Source of the DNA: Phycisphaerae bacterium
GTDB taxonomy: Bacteria; Planctomycetota; Phycisphaerae; Phycisphaerales; UBA1924
Assembly (NCBI GenBank): GCA_030429485.1
Contig: JAUIFD010000008.1
Coordinates: 1 to 43,080 of the forward strand
Length of the DNA: 43,080 bases
Direction: 5' to 3'
Part shown: positions 31,473-39,165 of the stretch, one piece after another
How positions within the stretch are numbered: position 1 is the stretch's first letter
Layout of the letters: every line of letters starts with the position of its first letter
Notes under the pieces: generated by a model
Database searches by the model: none
Told to the model about the DNA's origin: nothing
What the model saw: the letters and a program-made list of their open reading frames with translations, nothing else
Program-made: the position numbers and the translations under genes

Positions 31473-32699
31473 ATGGGAGTCACGCTGCACACATCGGACG
31501 GTTGGCCTTCCGCGGACCTGCTCTGCCCCGGCGTCGGTCGCGGGCCTGATGACGGGCACGCCCTTGTTCCGCCGCTCGTGCAAACGACCACGTTCGTCCG
31601 CCGAGGGATTGAATCGAAGGCGACGCACCAGTACTCACGCGTCTCCAATCCCACGGTGAGCGCACTCGAAGAGGCGCTCGGCTCGCTCGAAGGCACCCTG
31701 CCCGCTGCCTGCTTCACCACCGGGCTCGCCGCGGAGACAGCGCTCTTCCTCGCCCTGCTCCGCTCGGGCGATCACGTCATCTGCGGACGATCGGTCTACG
31801 GCGGGACGACGCGGCTGCTCCGCGACATCCTTCAGCCGCTCGGCGTGCGGTGTTCGTTCGTTGACGCGACGCGACCGGAGCAGATCGCCGCGGCGATCAA
31901 CGAGCACACGAAGCTGGTGTTTGTCGAAACGCCCGCAAACCCGACGCTGGAGATCACGGACATCCGCGCGTGCCGGGAGGCGATCCGCGGCTCCAACGCG
32001 ATCCTGGCGGTGGACAACACGTTTCTGACCGGCGCCCTCCAGCGCCCGCTGGATCACGGGGCGGACGTCTCCGTGTATTCGACGACGAAGTTCATCGACG
32101 GTCACTCGGTGGCGTTGGGCGGGGCGCTCGTGACGCGGGACGCGACGCTGCTCGACAGATTCCGGTTTGTGCGCAAGTGCACGGGCGCGATCCAGACGCC
32201 GTTCAACGCGTGGCTGACGATCCAGGGGGTCAAGACGCTTCCTGTGCGCCTGCGTCATCAGTCGGAGACGGCTCGCCAGATCGCGGAGTGGCTCTCTGGG
32301 CGTGACGAGGTGTGTGCGCTGCACTATCCGGGCGTCGGCGACGAGCGCTCGGTGGCGCTGCTCGAAGAGCAGCAGTCGGGTGTGGGCGGCGCGGTGGTGT
32401 CGTTTGACATCCGCGGCGGGTATGAGGCGGCGGACCGGTTCGTCAGCGCGTTGACTCTCTGCACGCTCGCGGAGCACGTGGGGTCGGTCGAGACGCTGAT
32501 CACACACCCGGCGTCGATGACGCACGCGGACGTGCCCGCCGATGCCCGCGCGGTGGTGGGCATCACGCCCGGGCTGCTCCGGCTCTCGGTCGGGCTCGAG
32601 CCGGCGGAGGACATCATCCGCGACCTCGCGGCAGGGTTCGCGGCGAGCCAGCGCCGCACGTCGGAGGAAGGAGCGGCGCGATGTGCAGCGAGCGCGTGA
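31473..32699 (+). CDS. metZ: O-succinylhomoserine sulfhydrylase or cystathionine gamma-synthase (MetZ/MetB family)
   Basis: A PLP enzyme that makes homocysteine (or cystathionine) from acylated homoserine and a sulfur donor. The protein has 408 residues. Visible are QTTTFVRRGI, the AthQYSRVSNPTVSALE segment, VFVETPANPTLE, the PLP lysine K206 in STTKFIDGHS, and HPASMTH near the C-terminus. MetZ, MetB and MetY cannot be separated by eye; MetZ is favoured by the overall pattern. The ATG at 31473 directly follows the Shine-Dalgarno hairpin. It is the first gene of a SAM-controlled operon, and its 3' end overlaps the next gene by 19 bp. The homoserine acyltransferase (metA/metX) is not in the window. 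Confidence 0.88.
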   Translation: MGVTLHTSDGWPSADLLCPGVGRGPDDGHALVPPLVQTTTFVRRGIESKATHQYSRVSNPTVSALEEALGSLEGTLPAACFTTGLAAETALFLALLRSGDHVICGRSVYGGTTRLLRDILQPLGVRCSFVDATRPEQIAAAINEHTKLVFVETPANPTLEITDIRACREAIRGSNAILAVDNTFLTGALQRPLDHGADVSVYSTTKFIDGHSVALGGALVTRDATLLDRFRFVRKCTGAIQTPFNAWLTIQGVKTLPVRLRHQSETARQIAEWLSGRDEVCALHYPGVGDERSVALLEEQQSGVGGAVVSFDIRGGYEAADRFVSALTLCTLAEHVGSVETLITHPASMTHADVPADARAVVGITPGLLRLSVGLEPAEDIIRDLAAGFAASQRRTSEEGAARCAASA

Positions 32700-34339
32700 T
32701 CGTGCTGAAGTTTGGAGGCTCGGTGCTGCGCGACGCGACGAGCGTGCGCAAGGTCGGGCACGAGATCTACCGGTGGCGTCGCGAGGGATGGAAGGTCGTG
32801 GCGGTGGTCTCCGCGCTCGCGGGGCGGACCGACGCCCTGCTGGGGCAGGCGCGCGGTGACGCGGGCTCGGCGCACGATCTGGCGTTCGCTCTGGGGCAGG
32901 GCGAGCGCGACGCGAGCGCACTCCTGCTCACGCAACTCGAACGGATCGGGCTCCCCGCGTGCTGCGCGACGCCGGAGGAAGTCGGGCTGGTGGCGGAGGG
33001 CGACCCGCTCGACGCGACCCCGGTCTCGCTCGGAGATACGGAGCTGCGCGCGCGGCTTGATCGTGATGGCGTCGTGGTGTTTCCCGGGTTCGTCGCGATC
33101 GATCGCGAGGGGCGGCACGTGACGCTCGGGCGCGGCGGGTCGGACCTGACGGCGCTCTTCCTGGCGCACGCGCTCGGGGCGGAGAAGTGCCGACTTGTGA
33201 AGGACGTGGACGGGCTCTACACCGCCGACCCCAACGATCGAACGAACGCGCCCGCGCGGTTCACGACATGCTCGTACGACGACGCGCTCGCGACGGACGG
33301 TTCGATCGTGCAGCACAAGTCGGTGCGCTTCGCGCAGCGCGTAGGGCTCACGTTCGAGCTCGGCGGATTCAACGGCGTGCATCCGACGACCGTGGGCGAG
33401 CCGTCGCACGTGGACGTGCGCGCGCATCCCGCCCCACCGCTTGGGGTCGCGGTCGCCGGGGCGGGCACGGTCGGCGGGGGGGTGCTCTCGCTGATCCGCG
33501 AACTCCCGGAGCTGTTCGAGGTGAAGGGCGTTGCGTGCCGCGATCCGGGCAAGCACCCCGAACTGGGCGAGTTGGGCGTGCCGGTGGTGCAAGACGCGAT
33601 GTCGCTCGTCGATGGCGCGGATGTGGTCGTCGAGGTGATCGGGGGCACGGAGACGGCGCTCGAGCTTGCTCGCTCGGCGCTCGGGGCGGGGCGGGATGTC
33701 GTGACCGCAAACAAGGCGCTGCTCGCGGAGCACGGCGCGGCGTTACGGAAGTTGGCGGACGAACGGGGGTGCGACATCCTCGATGCGGCGAGCGTCGGAG
33801 GCGGGGTGGCGGTGGTCGAGCGCGCGACGGCGGCACCGGTGCGCCGCATCCGCGGCGTGCTCAACGGCACGGGCAACTTCGTGCTCGAGGAGGTCCGACT
33901 CGGAGCCTCGCAGCAGGACGCGGTGCGGCGCGCGCAGGAGCTCGGGCTCGCGGAGGCTGACCCCTCGCGGGACCTGGACGGGCGCGACGTGATCGACAAG
34001 CTGCGCGTGCTTGCGCAGCGGACCGGGCTTGGCGCAGGGCAAGGCGTGGAGCGCACGCCGATCCCCGAGGACGGGCTTGAGAACGCGGCGGCGTTTCGGT
34101 ACCGCTACGTCGGCACGCTTGATTCCGCTGGTGCGCGCGCATCGGTCGAGCGCGTCGAGCCCGGCGATCCGCTGTTCGACCTTCCCGGCGCGACCAACGC
34201 GGTGGTGATCGAGCGGGACGACGGGAGCGTTGAGACGCTGCGCGGACTCGGCGCGGGGCGCTGGCCGACCGCGGAATCGGTGGTTGCGGACTTGCTCTCG
34301 CTTGCGCGCACGCGTTCGGGGGCGCTCGCCCATGTCTGA
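32681..34339 (+). CDS. Fused aspartokinase-homoserine dehydrogenase without ACT domains
   Basis: A 552-residue bifunctional enzyme of the aspartate pathway. The aspartokinase core (about 1-238) has VLKFGGSVL, VTLGRGGSDLTA and VKDVDGLYTADP. Homoserine dehydrogenase starts at about 253 with VAVAGAGTVGGG, followed by VTANKALLAEHG, GVLNGTGNFVLEEV and EADPSRDLDGRDVIDKL. E. coli ThrA is about 820 residues because two ACT domains lie between the catalytic units. Here only about 15 residues separate them and no C-terminal ACT follows, so threonine or lysine feedback is unlikely. The ATG at 32681 has GGAGGAAGGAG upstream and overlaps metZ by 19 bp; the 3' end overlaps asd by 8 bp. Control by the upstream SAM riboswitch is inferred. 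Confidence 0.9.
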   Translation: MCSERVIVLKFGGSVLRDATSVRKVGHEIYRWRREGWKVVAVVSALAGRTDALLGQARGDAGSAHDLAFALGQGERDASALLLTQLERIGLPACCATPEEVGLVAEGDPLDATPVSLGDTELRARLDRDGVVVFPGFVAIDREGRHVTLGRGGSDLTALFLAHALGAEKCRLVKDVDGLYTADPNDRTNAPARFTTCSYDDALATDGSIVQHKSVRFAQRVGLTFELGGFNGVHPTTVGEPSHVDVRAHPAPPLGVAVAGAGTVGGGVLSLIRELPELFEVKGVACRDPGKHPELGELGVPVVQDAMSLVDGADVVVEVIGGTETALELARSALGAGRDVVTANKALLAEHGAALRKLADERGCDILDAASVGGGVAVVERATAAPVRRIRGVLNGTGNFVLEEVRLGASQQDAVRRAQELGLAEADPSRDLDGRDVIDKLRVLAQRTGLGAGQGVERTPIPEDGLENAAAFRYRYVGTLDSAGARASVERVEPGDPLFDLPGATNAVVIERDDGSVETLRGLGAGRWPTAESVVADLLSLARTRSGALAHV

Positions 34340-35453
34340 CACTCCATCCATCGCGATCGTCGGGGCATCGGGCGCGGTCGGGCAGGAGGCGATTCGCATC
34401 CTGCTGGAGCGCGGGTATGCGCCGGATCGGATTCGCCTGTTTGGCGCGCGCAGCGCGGGCGCCTCGCTCGCGATCGACGGGCACGCGTGGGTCGTGCGCG
34501 AGTCAGCGGTGGAGGTGATCGCCGAGTCGGCCTTTGTGATCCTGTGCACCGACGCGCAGGTGTCGGGGCGGCTCGGGCCTCAACTGGTGACGGCGGGAGC
34601 GACGGTGGTCGATTGCTCGTCGGAGTTTCGCCAGGATCCGGCGGTGCCGCTCGTGATTCCGGAGATCAACGGGCGCCTGCTGCACGAGCCGGGGCGGGCG
34701 CGCCTGATCGCGAGCCCCAACTGCTCGACGACGATGCTGCTGCTGGCGCTCGAGCCGATCCGGCGCACGTTTGGCGTGCGATCGATCATCGTCTCGACGT
34801 ATCAGGCGGTCTCGGGCGCGGGGCTCGCGGCGCTCGACGAGCTCCGACGCGAGAGCGAACGCGCCCTGCGTGACGAGGCGCCCGAGCCGCGGACGTTCCC
34901 CGTGACGTGCGGGTTCAACGTGTTTCCGCACGAGTCGGCGCTCGATCCGGAGTCAGGCTTCTGCGGCGAGGAGGTCAAGATGATCACCGAGTCGCGACGG
35001 ATCTGGGACGACCCCGCGCTCGGCGTGCTCCCGACGTGCGTGCGGGTGCCGGTGCGGCGCGTGCATGCGCAGGCGATCGTCGTTACGACGAACGAGGCGA
35101 CGAGCGTCGCGGGCCTGATCGCGGCCCTGGAGGGTGGGGCTGGGATCGCGCTCGCGCAGGAAGGTGAGGTGTTGCACCCGCGGCGCGTCGAGGGCGGCGA
35201 CTTGGTGCATCTCGCGCGCGTGCGCGAAGACCCCGGCAGCGGCGGGACGCGGTTTGCGCTCTGGGCGTGCTGCGATCAACTCCGCAAGGGGGCGGCACTC
35301 AATGCGGTGCAGATTATCGAGGGGCTGCGTCGGCCGACCCCGGACGCGAAGGAGGCGGCCGCTGGCGGCGCATCGCCGTTCGCCCGAGTGCGTGGCGCCT
35401 CGCCACACACTCCGGCCTTGACGGCGGCGCGAGTTTGCGCTGGCGACCTATGA
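34332..35453 (+). CDS. asd: Aspartate-semialdehyde dehydrogenase
   Basis: It reduces aspartyl phosphate to aspartate semialdehyde with NADPH. The protein has 373 residues. The nucleotide motif GASGAVGQEA (11-20), the catalytic cysteine C131 in SPNCSTTM, STYQAVSGAG, NVFPHE and VRVPVRRVHAQ with the catalytic His region are all present. The last 30-40 residues (from about RPTPDAK) extend beyond the usual end and are low in conserved features. The ATG overlaps the preceding stop by 8 bp, so it is probably translated by coupling. It is the last gene of the methionine operon and supplies the fused homoserine dehydrogenase with its substrate. Confidence 0.94.
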   Translation: MSDTPSIAIVGASGAVGQEAIRILLERGYAPDRIRLFGARSAGASLAIDGHAWVVRESAVEVIAESAFVILCTDAQVSGRLGPQLVTAGATVVDCSSEFRQDPAVPLVIPEINGRLLHEPGRARLIASPNCSTTMLLLALEPIRRTFGVRSIIVSTYQAVSGAGLAALDELRRESERALRDEAPEPRTFPVTCGFNVFPHESALDPESGFCGEEVKMITESRRIWDDPALGVLPTCVRVPVRRVHAQAIVVTTNEATSVAGLIAALEGGAGIALAQEGEVLHPRRVEGGDLVHLARVREDPGSGGTRFALWACCDQLRKGAALNAVQIIEGLRRPTPDAKEAAAGGASPFARVRGASPHTPALTAARVCAGDL

Positions 35454-35582
35454 CATCGCCGCTGCTGCACTTCATTAGCTTCGTTCTCGACCCTAACTCG
35501 CCGGCACGATGCTCACGGGACAGCGCGACGGATTGGACCTGAGGCCTGCACGGGCACGTGGAACACCCCGCCGTCAACATGC

Positions 35583-35611
35583 AAAAATGCCCCTCACGGC
35601 GTGTGAGGGGC
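35583..35611 (-). terminator. Intrinsic terminator of tRNA-Ser
   Basis: On the minus strand, a 9-bp stem GCCCCTCAC/GTGAGGGGC (35603-35611, 35589-35597) with a 5-nt loop is followed by ATTTTT (35588-35583). It lies 16 nt downstream of the tRNA 3' end. Confidence 0.9.
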
Positions 35612-35626
35612 GTCCCTTGCGGGAAG

Positions 35627-35713
35627 CGGAGAGGGGGGGATTCGAACCCCCGAGAGAGTTGCCCCTCTACACGAGTTCCAATCGTGTGCCTTCAACCGCT
35701 CGGCCACCTCTCC
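35627..35713 (-). tRNA. tRNA-Ser, anticodon GGA
   Basis: 87 nt with acceptor stem GGAGAGG/CCTCTCC and discriminator G. The D arm reads GCCGAGCGGTTGAAGGC, and the anticodon stem CACGA/TCGTG encloses loop TTGGAAC (anticodon GGA, reads UCC and UCU). The long class II variable arm is AGAGGGGCAACTCTC-like, as in serine tRNAs. The T arm is GGGGGTTCGAATCCCCC. CCA is not encoded. It has its own terminator and a possible TAGACT promoter, and stands alone between two plus-strand operons. Confidence 0.97.
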
Positions 35714-35740
35714 GAACGTGATCCAACGGCTGAGGGCGGG

Positions 35741-35746
35741 AGTCTA
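35741..35746 (-). promoter_or_regulatory. -10-like hexamer TAGACT of tRNA-Ser
   Basis: TAGACT on the minus strand lies 27 nt before the mature 5' end, giving a 5' precursor of about 21 nt. No -35 box is visible. Confidence 0.45.
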
Positions 35747-35750
35747 GCTC

Positions 35751-35803
35751 GTCCGCCGGGCGGCCGGGCGATCCCATGGGTCATCGGCCGCCGGCGGGCG
35801 GAC
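35751..35803 (+). repeat. Long imperfect inverted repeat (hairpin)
   Basis: GTCCGCC (35751-35757) pairs with GGCGGAC (35797-35803), and GGCGGCCG (35759-35766) pairs with CGGCCGCC (35785-35792): 15 bp around an internal loop of 1 and 4 nt. The 18-nt apical loop contains the palindrome CCCATGGG. It sits between the tRNA-Ser promoter and the next GT operon. No T-run follows on either strand. Confidence 0.7.
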
Positions 35804-35839
35804 CAGGACCGACAGATCACCGCCGCGAGGGGTGGCAGC

Positions 35840-35845
35840 TAACCT
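35840..35845 (+). promoter_or_regulatory. -10-like hexamer TAACCT of the second GT operon (leaderless)
   Basis: TAACCT, then GACTGC (6 nt), then GTG at 35852. No Shine-Dalgarno sequence and no -35 box. Confidence 0.5.
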
Positions 35846-35851
35846 GACTGC

Positions 35852-37510
35852 GTGCGAGTACTGATGGTCAACTGGGGCGCGATCTGGGACGGCGCAAGCC
35901 GAGGCGGCGGGGTCAATGGCTATGCCCAGCGCCTCGCTCTGGCCCTTCGTGACCTGGATCACGAGGTCTTTTGGCTCTCCAGCGGTTCCGCCTACGCCCC
36001 GGGCGGGCCAGAGGGCAAGATCGGCCCCATCCGGACGATCCGCCACCCAGACTGGCTCGGGATCCGGGCGTTCGAGATCGTCAACTCGCCGATCATCGCG
36101 CCCGCGGCCCTCCAAGCCGACCGGGCGGAAGAGGAGATCGCCAACACGGACCTCGAAGTCGAGTTCGTGCGCGTGCTCGGCGCGATCGGTCCGGACGTCC
36201 TGCACCTTCACAACATCGAGGGCCTGACGGCCGGCTGCCTGCTCGCCGCGAGCCGCCTCAACCCCCGGCCGAAGATTCTCTACAGCCTGCACAACTACCA
36301 CACGCTCACCCCGCAGGGCTACCTGCCGAAGCGAGCCGTGGAAATCGCCGAAGAACTCGCGCCGCCAAACCTACCTGCCGCCGAAGCGGAGAAGCGTCGG
36401 CGGGCGGACATCGCGGAGCGTCCGCCTGCCGAGCTATCCGCGATACCTGATGCAACGCAGATGCCTCACACCCCCGCCAAGCGATCCTCGTTGCTCTCCT
36501 GGCTCCGCACGGAGAGCATCGAGCCTCCCCCTCCGCCCGCGCCATCCGAGCCCGCGGCTCCCGAGGACCCGCTCGCCCGCTGCAACGAGCCTCTGTCTCC
36601 CGACGGACCCGACTCGCGCGGGCAGACCGCGTGGATTGGTCGCGAGCACGCCATCGCGTTCAGACCGACGCCGGAGCATCCGACGTGGCAGCCGATCGAT
36701 CAGACCGCGGAACAGATACCGGCCGATTCGGATGCTACTCGGCGGCTTGCGATGGTCGATGCGCTCAACGCGTGTGACACCGTGCTCGCGGTCTCCGAGT
36801 TTGTGCGCGAGAAGTACGCTGCGGAGGGCGTCGACGAGCATCGACTCCTCACGATGCCGATCGGCACGGCGACGGTCGAACTCGCCGCGACACACCGCGA
36901 ACTCGTGTTTGCCCCGCCGCCGATCGACCCCGTGCAACCGCGTCCGCTGCGGCTCGTCTACACGGGCTTTGACCACCCCTACAAGGGGCTCCACGTGCTC
37001 GCCGACGCGCTGGAGCTCATGTCGCCCGAACAACTCCGTCGGATCGCCCTCGGTGTGTTCGCCCACGCCGGTCACCGGACAGAATGGCGCTTCCGGCGAC
37101 TTGAGCCTCGCCTCGCTTCACTGCGGTACGGGCACGCGTACCTCCCGCACGACGTGCCTTGGATCATGGGCGGCGCCGACGCGGCGATCGTGCCGAGCAT
37201 CTGGTTTGACAACGCGCCGCAGACCGTGCTCGAAGCGTTCGCGTGCGGCGTGCCGGTGGTGGGCTCACGCCTCGGCGGCATCGCGGACATGGTGCAGGAC
37301 GGCGTGAACGGGCTGCTCTTTAGGGGGAATGACCGGGGCGACCTCGCGCGCGTGCTCGCGCGTCTCCTCGATGAGCATGATCTCGCGCCGCGCCTCCGCG
37401 CGGGTGTCCGGCCGCCGAAGTCCATGGGCGAGCACGCCCGCGAAATGGGCGATCTCTACGCCCGTGTGCTATCGTCGCCCTCTCTCGAGGAGGCGATCAC
37501 CGCCCGATGA
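35852..37510 (+). CDS. GT4 glycosyltransferase with a large Pro-rich insertion
   Basis: A 552-residue GT-B enzyme. The N-terminal half reads MRVLMVNWGAIWDGASRGGGVNGYA, VLHLHNIEG and SLHNYHTLTPQ. The donor-binding half reads RLVYTGFDHPYKGLHVLADA and FDNAPQTVLEAFACGVPVVGSRLGG, with the nucleotide-sugar Glu. About 130 residues (165-295), rich in Pro, Ala and Glu and including EPPPPPAPSEPAAPEDP, are inserted where related GT4s have a short Cys-containing loop. It is the first gene of a three-GT operon; its stop overlaps the next ATG (ATGA). The GTG start is set by TAACCT 6 nt upstream. Donor and acceptor are unknown. Confidence 0.86.
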   Translation: MRVLMVNWGAIWDGASRGGGVNGYAQRLALALRDLDHEVFWLSSGSAYAPGGPEGKIGPIRTIRHPDWLGIRAFEIVNSPIIAPAALQADRAEEEIANTDLEVEFVRVLGAIGPDVLHLHNIEGLTAGCLLAASRLNPRPKILYSLHNYHTLTPQGYLPKRAVEIAEELAPPNLPAAEAEKRRRADIAERPPAELSAIPDATQMPHTPAKRSSLLSWLRTESIEPPPPPAPSEPAAPEDPLARCNEPLSPDGPDSRGQTAWIGREHAIAFRPTPEHPTWQPIDQTAEQIPADSDATRRLAMVDALNACDTVLAVSEFVREKYAAEGVDEHRLLTMPIGTATVELAATHRELVFAPPPIDPVQPRPLRLVYTGFDHPYKGLHVLADALELMSPEQLRRIALGVFAHAGHRTEWRFRRLEPRLASLRYGHAYLPHDVPWIMGGADAAIVPSIWFDNAPQTVLEAFACGVPVVGSRLGGIADMVQDGVNGLLFRGNDRGDLARVLARLLDEHDLAPRLRAGVRPPKSMGEHAREMGDLYARVLSSPSLEEAITAR

Positions 37511-39165
37511 AGCCCGCCCCACCCGCTGCCCCAGTTGAGCCAGGTCCGGCGTCGGCGCACCGTGAACCGGTCGCGGTGGATGTGCCATCGCGCCTCGCCA
37601 ACGTGGCCATCATCATCGTGACCTGGAACCGCAAAGAGATGGTCTCGGCGGTGCTCGACGCGCTCTCGAAGCAGCGGTATCCGCTCGAGCAGATCGATGT
37701 CACCGTCGTTGATAACCACTCGACCGATGGCACCGCCGACCTGCTCATCGAGCGCTGGCGCCCCGAACGCGTCGTTGACAACCCGACCGATCAGGCGCAT
37801 CGGCCGGGGTTCAGCGTTCACGATCGCGATGCAACGAACGCGATCGGCGTCCGCTCGCTCAACATCGTCCGCAATGCGCACAACCACGGCGGGTGCGGCG
37901 GCTTTAACACCGGGTTCGCGTTTGTCGATCAGGTGCTCCGCAAGGCGCCCGAGGATGACCGACCAGAGTATGTATGGCTCGTCGACGACGACATCGATCT
38001 GCCCTCCGACGCGGCGCGCCGCCTCGTCGAGGCCGCGGAAGCGGACGACGCCATCGGGCTCGTCGGCTCGCGCACATGCGACATCAACGACCGAACGCGG
38101 ACAATCGAAACAACGGTGTATGTCGATCGCGAGACCGGCATGATGGGCGACGAACCAGCGCAGGGCCATCCGCTCCGCGCCGCACACGAGCAGTGGGCGA
38201 AGGAGGTCGGCGGCCCGAAGGGCGGGGAGGGTTACGCCGGACTGCGCGAGGTCGATGTGGTCTCCGCGTGCTCGCTGCTTGCTCGCTGGTCCGCGGTGGA
38301 GAAGGTCGGCTTCTGGGATTGGCGCTATTTCATCTATTGCGACGACGCCGACTGGTGCCTGCGATTCGCGCGCGAGGGGTACCGCGTCGTGCTCAACCTC
38401 GACGCGGTCGTCTACCACACCCCTTGGCATCACAAGCTCACCCCCGCCCGTCTCTACTACGCCCAACGCAACGCGATCTGGATGATGCAGAAAGTGCTCA
38501 CGGGTCGCGAGCTCAATCGCGTCACCTTCCGGCGTCTTGCGTCGCTCATGCGCGACAGCCTGCGCGCCATGTCCAACCGGCGCTTGTTCCACGCCGAGAT
38601 TATGCGTCGCACCGCGGACGACGTATGCACACAAGGCACGGGCAAACTCGACTACGCCTCCCCCGCTCAAGAACCAGTGGGCGAGGCGTTCGGCGATCGC
38701 GGCTTGGTCGCGAAAGACAAGACGGTTGCCGTGCTCATCAACCGCCCGGAGGCGTTCGCGTGGAGCCGAGGGCTGCAAGACACGCTGCGCAGTTCGCTGC
38801 CTGCCGGCGCGGGCATGCCGCGTTGGGTTGAGATCGTGCGAAACGACATGCCCGACGCGGATCGACCTGTGCCGGGCGAGCCCGAGCGCGTCGTGTATTC
38901 GCACCGGCGTCGCTCCAAGCTCCGCCGCCAGTTTGGGCTCAACGCCGACGCGCTCGTGATCTTCGATCAGGTCGCCGATTTCCCGATGCTCGGCCGAGCG
39001 TGGAATGTCCACATCGACACCAGGGACCCCGCGAAGGCCCAGTTCGAATGGGGCGGCCTGCGCGCTCGCGCCGCGTTCATGGCGAGGTGGTTCATCACGG
39101 GCGTGCGGTGTGTCCTCTACGCCGCCCGCGTCAAGCCCTACAAGCCCGCGGACCGGTACGGATGA
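37507..39165 (+). CDS. GT2 glycosyltransferase, GlfT-like
   Basis: A 552-residue protein. After a Pro-rich N-terminus the GT-A domain (about 30-330) shows AIIIVTWNRKEMV, VTVVDNHSTDGT, NHGGCGGFNTGF and VWLVD160-D-D. It continues with a long insertion and then WDWRYFIYCDDADWCLRF, which holds the catalytic base region. The N-x-GG-x-GGF pattern recalls galactofuranosyltransferases of the GlfT type, but the donor cannot be fixed by eye. About 170 residues at the C-terminus have no recognised fold and end with a hydrophobic, basic stretch (FMARWFITGVRCVLYAARV) that may touch the membrane. Its ATG overlaps the previous stop (ATGA) and its stop overlaps the next ATG. Confidence 0.86.
   Translation: MKPAPPAAPVEPGPASAHREPVAVDVPSRLANVAIIIVTWNRKEMVSAVLDALSKQRYPLEQIDVTVVDNHSTDGTADLLIERWRPERVVDNPTDQAHRPGFSVHDRDATNAIGVRSLNIVRNAHNHGGCGGFNTGFAFVDQVLRKAPEDDRPEYVWLVDDDIDLPSDAARRLVEAAEADDAIGLVGSRTCDINDRTRTIETTVYVDRETGMMGDEPAQGHPLRAAHEQWAKEVGGPKGGEGYAGLREVDVVSACSLLARWSAVEKVGFWDWRYFIYCDDADWCLRFAREGYRVVLNLDAVVYHTPWHHKLTPARLYYAQRNAIWMMQKVLTGRELNRVTFRRLASLMRDSLRAMSNRRLFHAEIMRRTADDVCTQGTGKLDYASPAQEPVGEAFGDRGLVAKDKTVAVLINRPEAFAWSRGLQDTLRSSLPAGAGMPRWVEIVRNDMPDADRPVPGEPERVVYSHRRRSKLRRQFGLNADALVIFDQVADFPMLGRAWNVHIDTRDPAKAQFEWGGLRARAAFMARWFITGVRCVLYAARVKPYKPADRYG

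Noticed and set aside
32324-33733. Long minus-strand open frame opposite metZ and the fused kinase-dehydrogenase
   Set aside because: The translation is low-complexity and the plus strand has clear catalytic motifs throughout.
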